Positions 18,950-28,581 are shown, numbered from the stretch's first letter. The stretch is DNA of 64,000 nucleotides from Ramlibacter alkalitolerans (GCF_016722765.1 NZ_JAEQND010000014.1:62001-126000), one strand, 5' to 3'. Notes: generated by a model from the sequence alone, not told the origin. Numbers and translations: made by a program.

Positions 18950-19171
18950 TCAGCGGCGCTCGCCTTCAGCCCAGCGCGCATAGCCGTGCAGGTCAACCAA
19001 GATGCGACCGTCGGGCGCGCGACGGTACTCGGAATCCTGGAGCCAGACGCCCTCCTCAATTTTGCGCCGCAACGCTTTCTCGGTGTAGCCAGTCACGATT
19101 GCAGCGAGACCGAGGGTGACGAAGCGGGCAGGTGCGACCACCTGCCGCAGGTCGCTCGATTGCGCCCCCAT
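18950..19171 (-). CDS. Excisionase-like DNA-binding protein
   Basis: A 73-residue protein resembling phage excisionases with a winged-helix core: ALRRKIEEGVWLQDSEYR is the recognition-helix region followed by the wing RAPDGRILVDLHGY. Such proteins bend attachment-site DNA and direct the integrase toward excision. It is transcribed opposite to the integrase and replication genes, starts right after the stop of the upstream small gene, and ends at a good terminator. Confidence 0.8.
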   Translation of the reverse strand: MGAQSSDLRQVVAPARFVTLGLAAIVTGYTEKALRRKIEEGVWLQDSEYRRAPDGRILVDLHGYARWAEGERR

Positions 19172-19432
19172 TCACCGACGCGGCATCTGCCGCTGACGAC
19201 GGCGAGGGCACGGCAACGCCGGTCCGGAGCCCCAGCGCCAGGCGCGAGCCTCGCGGACGTAGTGCGCGAACAGTTCCGCGGCCGCGTGGCGCTGTGCCTG
19301 CATGCGCTGCAGTTCATCGCTCAGACGCCGATCGCTGATGCAGGCCAGGTCCACGATCAGCCCCTTGTGGGCTCCGAGTTGTGCGACGCGGGATGCAAGG
19401 CGGGCGCGCTGGCGGGCGATGCGAGTAGTCAT
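19172..19432 (-). CDS. Small basic protein upstream of excisionase, 86 residues
   Basis: Unknown function. Arginine- and alanine-rich with a long amphipathic helix (about residues 1-60), ending in an arginine-rich tail. A strong ribosome-binding site (AGGAGGG) sits 6 bases before the ATG. It directly precedes the excisionase (stop and start abut), so the two are co-transcribed leftward from the divergent promoter region 19433-19643. Confidence 0.65.
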   Translation of the reverse strand: MTTRIARQRARLASRVAQLGAHKGLIVDLACISDRRLSDELQRMQAQRHAAAELFAHYVREARAWRWGSGPALPCPRRRQRQMPRR

Positions 19433-19526
19433 TGTGTTTCCCTCCTAGTTTTGCTCGGCACCTCACCGAGTAGCAGCACTGTCGCATGCATCAAAGCACG
19501 GAGGGGAATGGCCGAGCGCGGTGTGC

Positions 19527-19542
19527 GCGAAATGCATTTCGC
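19527..19542. promoter_or_regulatory. Perfect 16-bp palindrome in the divergent promoter region
   Basis: GCGAAATGCATTTCGC reads the same on both strands. It lies in the 211-base gap between the leftward excisionase pair and the rightward replication gene, where an immunity or early-gene repressor would be expected to bind. No repressor gene was identified in the element. Confidence 0.5.
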
Positions 19543-19643
19543 ACGTCTTGCTAAACCGCACTCGGCATTCGCGAGGGAGAACGGCTGCAGCCGCACGCTA
19601 AATCGCCCCACGCACGCGTGGCAACAAAACAACTTCTGACGCG

Positions 19644-22064
19644 ATGCCCAATCCGACCATTACCTACAGCCTGTTCCCCGACGAGAGCGCACGCACGCGC
19701 ACGCAGCGTTCGCTCCCCTGGTCAGAGTTCGTGCAACTCGTGCGCGAGCCGATCGAATACCAAACGAAGGCATCGCAACCTCTCGTGAAGCTCGCCACGT
19801 TCGGCGAGAGCCGCACCCCAAAGGGTTGCGTTCGGCATGACGCGAACGTCCTGCGCGTGCACGGGGTGGAAGCCGACTACGATGCCGAACGCGTTCCGAT
19901 GGCCGACACGGCACGGCGCCTGCAGGATGCGGGGATTGAAGCCCTGCTCGTCACATCTGCCAGCCACAAGCCCGAGGCGCCGCGCTATCGAATCTTCGCG
20001 CCGCTATCCAAGCCCTGCCGGCCGGAGGCGCGCCGCGAGCTCCTGGGCGTGCTGAACACGCTTTGCGGCGGAGAACTTGCGGCGGAGAGCTTTACCCTTT
20101 CCCAGAGCTACTATTTCGGGCGAGTGCGCGGAGTTCCCTACGAAACACTGCACGTCGACGGCGCGCAATGCCTTGACGACGTCGCACTGTTTCACGAGCC
20201 GACCTATCCGGCGAGTGACCACGAAGAGCACAGCGAAGAGCCCATGCTCAGCGATGAGGATCGTTCCCTACTGTTCGCCGACGTCACCGACGAGACGATG
20301 GCCGAAGTGCGGTCAGCCGTCGCCTCCCTGAAGCCGCATCGGTATGAGAAGGGAAGCTACCTGGCGTGGCGGGAGATCATCTGGGGATTGAAGTCTCTGG
20401 GGTTTGCAGGGCGAGACGCGGAGGCGAAGGCGATCGCACTGGAGTTCAGCCAGCGCGGAGGCGATGCCTTTGATGCGGAGGGCTTCGAGCGTTGCTGGCG
20501 CGAACTGCCGAAGCGGACCACCTACAAAACGGTTATCCACCGCGCACAGCAAGACGGATGGGGGAATCCGCGCAGCGGGCGACCCGCGCCCGATCGCGCC
20601 GACGGTGGGCGCGTAGACATGACGGACAGCGGCAACGTGAACGCGCTTTTCGAGGAGACGCGCGGCGACTTGCGATACATCGTCGAGCGCAAGTGCTTCA
20701 TGCAATGGGACGGGCTCGCTTGGAACGTCGACGAGTCAGGCAGTGCCGCGGCAAGCGCGACAAAGCTCGTCGCAGAGCGCTACCTGCGTAGCGCGAAGAA
20801 GTTGGAGGCAGACGCCGACGCAGCGGCCGGAGAGGACCGCAAGCGCCTGCTGAAGCTCGCCGAGTCGCATCGGTCATGGGCAAACTACTGCCGCAACCGA
20901 CGCGGCATGGACAACATGCTGGCACTGGCCGCCCGCGACGATCGATTTGCGATCGGCCTGGCCAACCTGGACACCGACAGGTGGGCTTTTGGAGCTGCCA
21001 ACGGTGTGATTGACCTTCGAAGCGGAGAGCTTCGCCCGAGTGCACGCGGCGACTTCATCACGCGCCGCAGCCCCTACCGGTTCAACATAGATGCTCGTGC
21101 CCCGCGCTTCGAACAGTTTGTCGGCCAGATCACCGCGCGCCCTGCACCAGGTGGCGGCTTCACGCCCCGTCCGGGTCTAGCGAAATACCTCCATCGCGCG
21201 GTTGGATATTGGGCTACTGGCAGCGTGGAAGAACACAAGATGTTTGTTGCCGTCGGCGAAGGTAGCAACGGCAAGAGCGTGCTTGTTGATGTACTAGCGG
21301 AAGTGCTCGGGCCGTACGCAGTTGCGATCCCGCCGGACGTGATGATGTCAACCAGTCGAGAGAATGACGGCGAGCGCCCGACCCCCTTCGCTCGCCGGCT
21401 CGCAGGGGCGCGGCTGGCGTACGGCTCTGAGGCCAGGGAAGGGCAGAAGTTGAGCTCCGCATGGGTGAAGAAGCAAACCGGCGACGCGCGACTGACGGCG
21501 CGGGGACTTCAGGAGAATGCCTTCACGTTTGACACGACTCACAAGCTGGTGCTGCTGACGAATCACGAGCCGCACCTCGACCACCTGGACGCCGCGACAA
21601 GGGGACGACTCCATACGATCCCGTTCGATGCACGGTGGAACAGGCCAGGCGTTCCCGACCGAGACCCCAACCTGCCAGACGGTGACAAACACCTGATGCA
21701 GCGGCTCATTGCGGAGGCTGAAGGAATCCTGTTATGGGTAGTGCAAGGCGCCGTTGCGTACGCCCGGGAAGGGCTCGAACCTCCGGCCGACGTAGCAGCG
21801 CGGACGCGCGAATACTTCGCAGAGCAGGACTGTTTTGCGCAATGGGTCGCGACGATGCAGCGATGCGCCGCGAAGGTCGGGACGGCAGCGGCTGCGCTGT
21901 TTACGGACTTCCAAGCCTTTTGCGCAGGTGAAGGTATCAGCAGCGCATCACCGGGCACACAACGCGCCTTCGCTAAGGCTCTGCAGTTGCAGGGTATCCC
22001 CAGCGAGCGAGTGAGTACGGGCACGGTGTGGGGGCTTCGCGCGCCGGATGCCGACATCTTCTGA
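19644..22064 (+). CDS. P4/D5-type primase-helicase
   Basis: An 806-residue replication protein. The N-terminal 220 residues look like a primase-polymerase domain, residues about 225-310 match PriCT-2 (WREIIWGLKSLGF ... YKTVIHRAQQDGW), a D5_N-like region lies at about 340-520, and a superfamily 3 helicase follows with Walker A GEGSNGKS at about 538-545 and a conserved TNHEP stretch. Proteins of this type prime and unwind origin DNA in P4-like satellites and plasmid-phages, so the element probably replicates after excision. The ATG at 19644 has no strong ribosome-binding site. Confidence 0.92.
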   Translation: MPNPTITYSLFPDESARTRTQRSLPWSEFVQLVREPIEYQTKASQPLVKLATFGESRTPKGCVRHDANVLRVHGVEADYDAERVPMADTARRLQDAGIEALLVTSASHKPEAPRYRIFAPLSKPCRPEARRELLGVLNTLCGGELAAESFTLSQSYYFGRVRGVPYETLHVDGAQCLDDVALFHEPTYPASDHEEHSEEPMLSDEDRSLLFADVTDETMAEVRSAVASLKPHRYEKGSYLAWREIIWGLKSLGFAGRDAEAKAIALEFSQRGGDAFDAEGFERCWRELPKRTTYKTVIHRAQQDGWGNPRSGRPAPDRADGGRVDMTDSGNVNALFEETRGDLRYIVERKCFMQWDGLAWNVDESGSAAASATKLVAERYLRSAKKLEADADAAAGEDRKRLLKLAESHRSWANYCRNRRGMDNMLALAARDDRFAIGLANLDTDRWAFGAANGVIDLRSGELRPSARGDFITRRSPYRFNIDARAPRFEQFVGQITARPAPGGGFTPRPGLAKYLHRAVGYWATGSVEEHKMFVAVGEGSNGKSVLVDVLAEVLGPYAVAIPPDVMMSTSRENDGERPTPFARRLAGARLAYGSEAREGQKLSSAWVKKQTGDARLTARGLQENAFTFDTTHKLVLLTNHEPHLDHLDAATRGRLHTIPFDARWNRPGVPDRDPNLPDGDKHLMQRLIAEAEGILLWVVQGAVAYAREGLEPPADVAARTREYFAEQDCFAQWVATMQRCAAKVGTAAAALFTDFQAFCAGEGISSASPGTQRAFAKALQLQGIPSERVSTGTVWGLRAPDADIF

Positions 22065-22198
22065 ATGGCAGATTGCAGATCGTGTAGGTACTTTCCGGTT
22101 TTCTCTCTATGCCATCAAAAGATGACACATATAGAAAGAATGGGGAAGTACCGCCAGAACTGCAATCTGCCATTGCCCGACCAATCGAAAGGAAACCC

Positions 22199-22513
22199 AT
22201 GATGGAAATCTCTGAATCGGCAAAGCCCTTCGCTGCTGCCATCCTTGCGCTGGACGACCGTGCTAGGCCCGACATGATTGCGCAGTTCAGGCCGGAGGAA
22301 GTCGGCGACGTTCACCGCGCCTTCGCCCTGCACCTTTTCGCGCTCACGTTGATGGACCGGTTTCCCGACGCGGAACAGGAGGCAGAGAAGCACAGAGCGG
22401 TGGTCGAAGCCGCGGGCGCCTTGTCGCTCGGCTGGGAGGCGCATGCGTACCTGCGCGCCCGATTCCTCGCCGCCAAGGCCATCGGCGAGGCCATGCGCCC
22501 GACACAGCACTAG
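22199..22513 (+). CDS. Small element protein of unknown function, 104 residues
   Basis: Unrecognised, predicted mostly helical, with an acidic first half and an alanine-rich end. The start at 22199 (MMEISESAKPF) is preferred because AAGGA lies 5 bases upstream; an in-frame ATG at 22109 would add 30 residues. The next gene starts 9 bases after the stop. Codon use and spacing support a real gene. Confidence 0.6.
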   Translation: MMEISESAKPFAAAILALDDRARPDMIAQFRPEEVGDVHRAFALHLFALTLMDRFPDAEQEAEKHRAVVEAAGALSLGWEAHAYLRARFLAAKAIGEAMRPTQH

Positions 22514-22522
22514 GAGCACGGC

Positions 22523-22897
22523 ATGTGGACCACTGAATCTGCATGGCAACTGGCGCAAGCGTTCGCCCTCCTGCCGAAGAGCGTCGTAGGGCTCGCTGCA
22601 TACCTGGTCTCGGCGGGTGACGCCCTGGCCGACCAGGATGCACAACTGCGTATCCTGGACCTGCTCTCCCAGATGGGAGAGGTTGGCCCCTCCGACGACA
22701 TCGTCCGCACCGCCTGCGTGCGTCACACCGCAGGAACGGAAGCGTCAGAGTATGCGGCTCTGCCCCCTGCAGCCAAGCGAGAGCTTGCGGCAGCTATGGG
22801 TTTCGTGAGCGCGCTCGCTGGGCTGTTCGCTCGCCTGCAGGTCGCGACGGCGCTGAACGCGCTTCCCGCGGCCGGCGATCCGTCCCGGCCAAACTGA
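22523..22897 (+). CDS. Small element protein of unknown function, 124 residues
   Basis: No family recognised. Predicted helical with a hydrophobic central helix (SVVGLAAYLVSAG) and an alanine/leucine-rich second half. AGGAG lies 6 bases before the ATG. It follows the previous gene by 9 bases and is separated from the capsid block by 211 bases (22898-23108) in which I see no gene; that gap probably carries the promoter for the structural genes. Confidence 0.6.
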   Translation: MWTTESAWQLAQAFALLPKSVVGLAAYLVSAGDALADQDAQLRILDLLSQMGEVGPSDDIVRTACVRHTAGTEASEYAALPPAAKRELAAAMGFVSALAGLFARLQVATALNALPAAGDPSRPN

Positions 22898-23108
22898 ACC
22901 GGTCGGGGACCCTGCAGCAACTTTTCGGCGTGCGGGGACGATGAGGCCCGGCGAACACGCGTTCCAGATGCTACAAACTTGATAGCGGTTCAAGGCGACG
23001 TTCTCTTTGCCTGACGTTCCAGGCGAACTCGCCATTGCATGCGCTGGATACGGTAGAGGCGAAATTTAGCCGCACGACAGCTCGTGTCGCTGCGGCCACT
23101 ATCGCCCT

Positions 23109-23345
23109 ATGAACCTTACCGACGATCAGCATCCGGCGAACACCCAAGGGCTCTGGCGCCTCGGCGCCGCCGCCTCTTCGGTGGGACTCACCGGCAAGCA
23201 ACTCGCGTCCGCGTGTCTGAACCGGCGGATTCCCGTGTCCCTTGTGGTGCTCGGGGAGCGCTCGCGTTACGTCAACGCAGCCGAGTTCAACGCATGGCGC
23301 GCCAGTCTCACCGCCCCGCGCGCCGAGGAAAACCTTTTCAACTAG
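23109..23345 (+). CDS. Small putative DNA-binding protein before the capsid gene
   Basis: A 78-residue protein with an excisionase/MerR-like wing helix pattern: WRLGAAASSVGLTGKQLASA followed by RRIPVSLVVLGERSRYVNAA. It is the first gene after a 211-base gap and lies 13 bases before the capsid gene, so a role as activator of the structural operon is plausible; this is inference from fold impression and position. Confidence 0.6.
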   Translation: MNLTDDQHPANTQGLWRLGAAASSVGLTGKQLASACLNRRIPVSLVVLGERSRYVNAAEFNAWRASLTAPRAEENLFN

Positions 23346-23358
23346 GAGCACGTTCCCA

Positions 23359-24345
23359 ATGCCCAACTTCCTGATGGACAGCGGCGCCTTCGACGCCGAC
23401 ACCCTGACGCAAGCGTTCGTCGCCGCGCCGTACCAACCCGGCATGGTAGGCAATCGCAACCTGTACGAGCCGCGCGGCATCCCCACCACGAAGGCGCGCG
23501 TCGAGTACCGCGAAGATGGCCTGGTGCTCGTGCCGAGCTCGCCGCGCGGCGCGCCCGGCGAGACGCACACCACGGCAAAGCGCAAGATGGTCGAATTCGA
23601 CTGCGCGCACCTCCTGACCCGCAGCACCATCCTCGCTGAAAGCCTGCAGAACGTGCGCGCGATGGGCACCGATGCGCTCAAGACCGTGGAACAGGAGCGC
23701 GACCAGCACCTGAGCGAAATGCGCGGCCGCCTCGGGGCCACGATCGAATATCACTGGGCCCGCGCCCTCGCCGGCCAGGTGCTCGACGCGGACGGGTCCG
23801 TGCTCGTGGACCTGCTGGCCGAATTCGGCGTTGCACAGCAGTCCCATCCGATGGCGCTGAACATCGCCGGCACCAACGTGCGCCGCCAGATCGTGACTGC
23901 TAAGCGCATGTCGGAGCAAGTTCTCGGCGCCTCCGTGCCGAAAAGCTGGGTTTGCTTCGCATCGGCGGGCTTCATGGATGCCCTGACGGACCATCCCAGC
24001 GTGGAAGCTGCGCTGGCCGGGTGGAGCGCGGCCCGCGAGATGCGTGACGACGTCCGCCCCGACTTCGACTACGCCAACGTGCAGTTCGTCGAGGCGCGCA
24101 ACTACGCGGGTGTGGTGCCGGTGGAAGACGGCGCCGCCTACCTGGTGCCCGAGGGCATCCCGGGCCTGTTCATCACGCGTTTCGCGCCGGCCGACTACGC
24201 CGACACGATCAACCAGGAGGGACAGCAGACTTACGTCCGCGCCGAACCCCTGCCGTTCAATCGTGGCGTGCAGATGGAGGCACAGATGAACCCCGTTTCC
24301 ATCGTGACTCGCCCGCGTGCGGTCATCAAGCTGCTGGCGGAGTGA
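23359..24345 (+). CDS. Phage major capsid protein, lambda gpE-like
   Basis: A 328-residue protein with the character of the Phage_cap_E family: an N-terminal arm, a region NRNLYEPRGIPTTKARVEY with LVPSSPRGAPGE, a central domain with RMSEQVLGASVPKSWVCFAS, and a C-terminal part (YVRAEPLPFNRGV) typical of shell subunits. Lambda gpE is 341 residues. The start is fixed by AGGAG 11 bases upstream. There is no protease, portal or terminase gene beside it, which is unusual for a capsid gene in a complete phage. Confidence 0.85.
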   Translation: MPNFLMDSGAFDADTLTQAFVAAPYQPGMVGNRNLYEPRGIPTTKARVEYREDGLVLVPSSPRGAPGETHTTAKRKMVEFDCAHLLTRSTILAESLQNVRAMGTDALKTVEQERDQHLSEMRGRLGATIEYHWARALAGQVLDADGSVLVDLLAEFGVAQQSHPMALNIAGTNVRRQIVTAKRMSEQVLGASVPKSWVCFASAGFMDALTDHPSVEAALAGWSAAREMRDDVRPDFDYANVQFVEARNYAGVVPVEDGAAYLVPEGIPGLFITRFAPADYADTINQEGQQTYVRAEPLPFNRGVQMEAQMNPVSIVTRPRAVIKLLAE

Positions 24346-24353
24346 GACGAGCC

Positions 24354-24728
24354 ATGCGAGCCTTCGACCATTCGAAGCTCGCCGATTTGCGAGAGCGCCA
24401 CGCCCGGTTGCATGACAGCTACCGCGGCGCGGCTTCCCGCGGACGGGAGCTTAAGCGGGAAGCCGCCATCCTGGTTGCGTCCTGCGTGGCAGAGACCAAG
24501 GAAGAGGCGGCGGCTGCCGTTCTGCAACTGCCAGCGGACAAGCTGCGTGATGTTGCCGAGGGCGAACTCGAAGCGCACGGCATCCACTCGCGGACCGTGC
24601 GCCGCATCCTGACCGCGCACCATGCAGCCGCGGCACAACAACAGGTGGCGGAGGCGCTTGCGTCCGAAGTTCACCGCAGCAACGCGCTGATGGCGCGCAT
24701 GAACGAATACGCCTGCCGATTCGAGTAA
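24354..24728 (+). CDS. Small helical protein after the capsid gene, 124 residues
   Basis: Unrecognised, almost entirely helical, with a coiled-coil-like first half (KLADLRERHARLHDSY) and alanine-rich second half. In phages such a position often holds a decoration, connector or scaffold protein, but nothing in the sequence decides it. An upstream GTG (24342) overlapping the capsid stop is an alternative start. Confidence 0.55.
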   Translation: MRAFDHSKLADLRERHARLHDSYRGAASRGRELKREAAILVASCVAETKEEAAAAVLQLPADKLRDVAEGELEAHGIHSRTVRRILTAHHAAAAQQQVAEALASEVHRSNALMARMNEYACRFE

Positions 24729-24736
24729 CAGCCCCC

Positions 24737-25339
24737 ATGTCGAAAATCTCAAGCCAAGTAGCCGCCCTGCGTACGCAGATCGCCGAACTGCAACGGGAAC
24801 GCGATGCGTTGCAGCGCCAGCGGCGCAGCCGGGCCGAAGTGGCGGCAGCCGTCGACCAGCAGATCAAGGAATGGGCAGAGCGCGGCCGCGGCGCGTTCGC
24901 CCGCGCCGTCGTGCAACTGTCGGAAGGGCTCGCAGCCAGTCCGGTTGTCCTGCGGACGACGGGCGGCGCTGACGGTGTGGCGCATGCCGACCTCGGCCCG
25001 TTCCTGGTCGCATGCGTCGGGGAGGTAAAGGTACGCGAAGCGTACCTCGCCAGCCTGGCGGACATGCCGGAGGGCTTGCCGCGGGCAGCCCGTGACACGC
25101 GCCTGCGGGAGATCGCCTCCCGGCTGGATGATCTGGAACTGCAGGAAGAGGAGCTTGTCGAGCGGAGCGAGACGTCCGGCGATCCGATCGCCCGGCGCCC
25201 CGATGCTCGCCCGGAAGTGGTGCTCGGTGCACCGCCTGCAAACGGCCCGTCCCGGCGCGGCCCGGTGCGCGAAGAGCGCGAGCCGCAGCGCATCGAATCG
25301 CCCTACCTGGCGGAGATGGCGCGCCGCCGCTACGAGTAA
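24737..25339 (+). CDS. Coiled-coil protein, possible scaffold or tape-measure chaperone
   Basis: A 200-residue protein beginning with a strong coiled coil (ISSQVAALRTQIAELQRER, residues 3-50), a middle part with several hydrophobic stretches, another charged helix (about 110-145) and a disordered proline/arginine-rich tail. It lies 6 bases before the tape-measure gene, where tail-assembly chaperones normally occur, but it has no visible frameshift site and no chaperone signature. Confidence 0.6.
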   Translation: MSKISSQVAALRTQIAELQRERDALQRQRRSRAEVAAAVDQQIKEWAERGRGAFARAVVQLSEGLAASPVVLRTTGGADGVAHADLGPFLVACVGEVKVREAYLASLADMPEGLPRAARDTRLREIASRLDDLELQEEELVERSETSGDPIARRPDARPEVVLGAPPANGPSRRGPVREEREPQRIESPYLAEMARRRYE

Positions 25340-25345
25340 CAGCAC

Positions 25346-28300
25346 ATGGCAACTGCACGCAAAGACGTTGAGCTCGCATTCCGAGTCTCGACACCTGGTG
25401 CCGAGAGCATCGGCGATCTCGGGAGCGATCTCCACAGCCTCGGCGGCGAGGGCGGCAAGCTCGCTGCTGAATTCGAGCGCAGCGCCGCCGCGCTGGACAC
25501 CCTGCGCAAGGCGGAGCGTGCAGCGCGTGACGAGCTCCGGTCCGCACAGCAGGCGCTGCAGGCGAACAAGGACGCGATTCGCGCACTCCGCCTGGAAACG
25601 GACGGCGCCGGAAAGGACTCCGACGAATACCGGTCGCATCTCCTGCAACTGAAGCGCGCGCAGTTCGAGTCGGAACAGCAGGTGCGTTCCCTGCGCGCCG
25701 CCTACGATTCTTCCAAGACAGCCACACGCGAGGCCGCAGCAGCCCATCGCGCGCTCGCCGACCAGGTCAAGAGCAGCGCTGGCGCGCAGGCCGAGTCAGC
25801 AAAGACCCTGCGCGACGAGCTCAAAGGGGTTGCAGGACAACTCACCCAAATACGCAGTGCAGCGGCTGCCTTGGTGGGTGGGCAGATGCTGGGCGGGATG
25901 CTCGGGGACGTTGCCCGCACCGCCGACGAATTCGCGAACCTCGCTGCGCGCGTCAAGCTCGCGACCAGCGAAGGCACCGGCTTCAATCAGGCTTTCTCAG
26001 GCGTGTTTGAGGTTGCCCAGCGCACGAATACCGCCGTCGAAGCGACCGGCATGCTCTTCACCCGCATCCTGCAGGCCGGCAAAGCCATGGGGATGGGTGT
26101 GTCCGACGCCCTGGCGCTGACGGAGACCGTCAACCAGGCAGTGCAACTGAGCGGAGCGAGTGCGGAGGCGTCTACGGCCGCTGTCACACAGTTGCTGCAG
26201 GCGCTGCAATCGGGCGTGCTGCGCGGCGACGAGTTCAACAGCGTAATGGAGCAGGCGCCGCGCCTCGCGCAAGCCCTCGCCGCAGGTCTGGGCGTAACGA
26301 CGGGTGAACTGCGGAAGATGGCCGAAGCCGGCCGCCTTACGAGCACCACGGTGGTCGCTGCCCTGCAGGGGCAAGCCACCGCCCTGCAGGCGGAGTTCGA
26401 TCAACTGCCCGCCACGTTAGGCCGCGCGATCACGAATCTTTCGACCGCCTGGACGCAATATGTCGGGGAGGTGGACAAGGCGCACGGCATCAGCACGGCC
26501 GCCGCAAATGCAATCAACGTGCTTGCCAGGAACCTGGACACGGTCGCAGGCATCCTCCTCAGCGCCGGCAAAGCCGCTGCAGCCTACAAGGCGATCCAGC
26601 TCGCGCAAACCCTGCTCGGGCAGGCGCAGGCCACGACAGCAGCGACCGCCGCAACCGCGGCGAACACTGCTGCAACGGTTGCGAACACCGCAGCCAAGCG
26701 GGACAACGCCGCGGCAACGGGTGCCGCGGGAGATGCCGCCGCGGGTGGCGCTGGCAAGTTCGCTGCCGCGATCGGAACCCTCAAACTTGCAGCGCTCGCT
26801 ACTGTCGTCACGAACTTCCGGGAGATCGGAACGGCGATCGGCGAAACCGCTGCACGGTGGGTGGGCTACGGCAAGATAATGGATCGAGCCGAAGCCGCAA
26901 TGAAGGCAGGGGAGGAAGCAACCCGCGCGAACGCCGCGGCGAAAGCCGCATTGGCGCAGAAGCTTCAGCTTGCCGCCGACAAGGCGCTGGGACTGAGCAT
27001 GGAAAGCCGGAAGCTCGTCGACGAGTTCGAAGGCGTACGCCTGAAGGGCGAGAGCACCGCCGAAGCGCTGGAAAAGCTAACAAAGAGCCTGCGCATTGGC
27101 GACATCAAAGGCATTGCTGACGCAGGCGCCGCGCTGGATGCCCTCGGTCTCAAGGGGGAACTGTCCGCGGCGCAAATTCGCGACTCGTGGACGAAGGCGC
27201 TGAAGGATGTTGACCTAGGCATCTTCGCGACCGAAGCGCGCGCCGCTTTCGATTCGTCCGAACAGGGCGCGCGCAGGCTCGCTGCTGCCCTGGACGGTGC
27301 CACGCGTGAGGCGATCCGGCGCGCAGGGCTCGACTTCCAACTGATCTCCGGCGGGATGGGTGCAGCGGCACAGAGCGCCCTGAACGACCTTGACCTGATC
27401 GTGTCGCGGTTCGACTCGCTGCAGGCTTCCGGCGCCGATACCGGGCGCGTGCTCGCCGCTTCGATCGGAAAGGCAATCGACAGCGCGGATTCAAAGGCGG
27501 CAATCGAGTCCGTGAAGGTGCAGATTGAGGGGGTCCGCAACGTGCTCGGGGACAAAGTTGCAGATGGCTTCATGGATCAAGCGAAGACGAAGGCGCTGGA
27601 ACTCGCTGACGCACTCGACAAGGCGCTTCCAGGCGTGCAATCGCTGCGGGAAGCCTACCGACAACTCGGTATGCAGGTGCCGGAAGACCTGGCGCGCGTC
27701 GCGGACAAAAACAAAGAAGCATGGGACGCGATCCAGCGCGACGGCCGCGCGAGTGCTGAGGTGCTAAGAACCGCGTTCGCTCGCTACGCACAATCCGTGC
27801 TCGACGCGAGCGGCGCCGTCGGCACCGGCAGTCGCGCAGCGACTCAGGAACTCCTGAAGTCCGAAGCCGCCGCGCGCGGACTCGCGGTGGAGTTCGACAA
27901 CGCCGGCCGGATCATCGTTCGCGGCGCGTTCGACAGCGCCGCGGCAGTGGGCAAGATGGGCGAAGCCTTCGACAAGACAACGCGCTCCATCGAGCGGCAG
28001 AGCGCCGCACTGCAAGAGCTCTACGACCGCAACAAAATCGCGCGGCCGGCCGGAACCGCGGACGGCTTCACGAAGAACGCGGACGGCAGCGCCGCCGGCA
28101 CCTTCACGAACACGCTTCCCGTGGACCTGGCCGACCGCCTGATGCGCACGGGCGGAAAGGGCATGACCCCGGAGGAGATCAACGCGGCGATCCAGCAGGC
28201 CGACGCGGCATTCCGCGACATGCAGGCGTTCACGCGCCAGAACCCGGGTGCGTCGTCGACCGAGTACCAGCAAAGCACCACAGCGCTGGAGAACGCCGCC

Positions 28301-28462
28301 AACGTCGCACGCCAGAAGCAGACCGGCGGCGCGATCCGCACCGTGAAGGTCCAGATCGGCGGCAGCCCCGCGTCGAACATCAACGTCGCATCCCAGCAGG
28401 ACTCGGACGCCCTGGTCGGGATGCTGCGGCAGCTTGAAACGCAATCCAGGAGCGCCGCGTGA
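25346..28462 (+). CDS. Phage tail tape-measure protein
   Basis: A 1038-residue protein with the tape-measure N-terminal domain (about residues 165-370: GMLGDVARTADEFANLAARV, QSGVLRGDEFNSVMEQAPRL and GVTTGELRKMAEAGRLTS are typical), a very alanine-rich helical midsection with hydrophobic patches (about 400-500), and long amphipathic helices to the end. Tape-measure proteins set tail length and are ejected with DNA. It is the largest gene of the element yet no tube, sheath or baseplate gene accompanies it. Confidence 0.9.
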   Translation: MATARKDVELAFRVSTPGAESIGDLGSDLHSLGGEGGKLAAEFERSAAALDTLRKAERAARDELRSAQQALQANKDAIRALRLETDGAGKDSDEYRSHLLQLKRAQFESEQQVRSLRAAYDSSKTATREAAAAHRALADQVKSSAGAQAESAKTLRDELKGVAGQLTQIRSAAAALVGGQMLGGMLGDVARTADEFANLAARVKLATSEGTGFNQAFSGVFEVAQRTNTAVEATGMLFTRILQAGKAMGMGVSDALALTETVNQAVQLSGASAEASTAAVTQLLQALQSGVLRGDEFNSVMEQAPRLAQALAAGLGVTTGELRKMAEAGRLTSTTVVAALQGQATALQAEFDQLPATLGRAITNLSTAWTQYVGEVDKAHGISTAAANAINVLARNLDTVAGILLSAGKAAAAYKAIQLAQTLLGQAQATTAATAATAANTAATVANTAAKRDNAAATGAAGDAAAGGAGKFAAAIGTLKLAALATVVTNFREIGTAIGETAARWVGYGKIMDRAEAAMKAGEEATRANAAAKAALAQKLQLAADKALGLSMESRKLVDEFEGVRLKGESTAEALEKLTKSLRIGDIKGIADAGAALDALGLKGELSAAQIRDSWTKALKDVDLGIFATEARAAFDSSEQGARRLAAALDGATREAIRRAGLDFQLISGGMGAAAQSALNDLDLIVSRFDSLQASGADTGRVLAASIGKAIDSADSKAAIESVKVQIEGVRNVLGDKVADGFMDQAKTKALELADALDKALPGVQSLREAYRQLGMQVPEDLARVADKNKEAWDAIQRDGRASAEVLRTAFARYAQSVLDASGAVGTGSRAATQELLKSEAAARGLAVEFDNAGRIIVRGAFDSAAAVGKMGEAFDKTTRSIERQSAALQELYDRNKIARPAGTADGFTKNADGSAAGTFTNTLPVDLADRLMRTGGKGMTPEEINAAIQQADAAFRDMQAFTRQNPGASSTEYQQSTTALENAANVARQKQTGGAIRTVKVQIGGSPASNINVASQQDSDALVGMLRQLETQSRSAA

Positions 28463-28555
28463 GCTGTCGGTGACCTATTCACATTGAGGCGCGCGCCGAT
28501 GCGTGGCGCATCCTGCAGGCGCAGGCATCCTCAACCCCCCGCCTGCACTTTCTCA

Positions 28556-28581
28556 GGGTCGCCTTGTGCGGCCCCTTTTTT
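28556..28581 (+). terminator. Intrinsic terminator of the structural operon
   Basis: GGGTCGC (28556-28562), loop CTTGT, GCGGCCC (28568-28574; one G-T pair), one C and six T residues (28576-28581). It follows the tape-measure stop by 93 bases and touches the stop codon of the opposing cargo gene. Confidence 0.82.
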
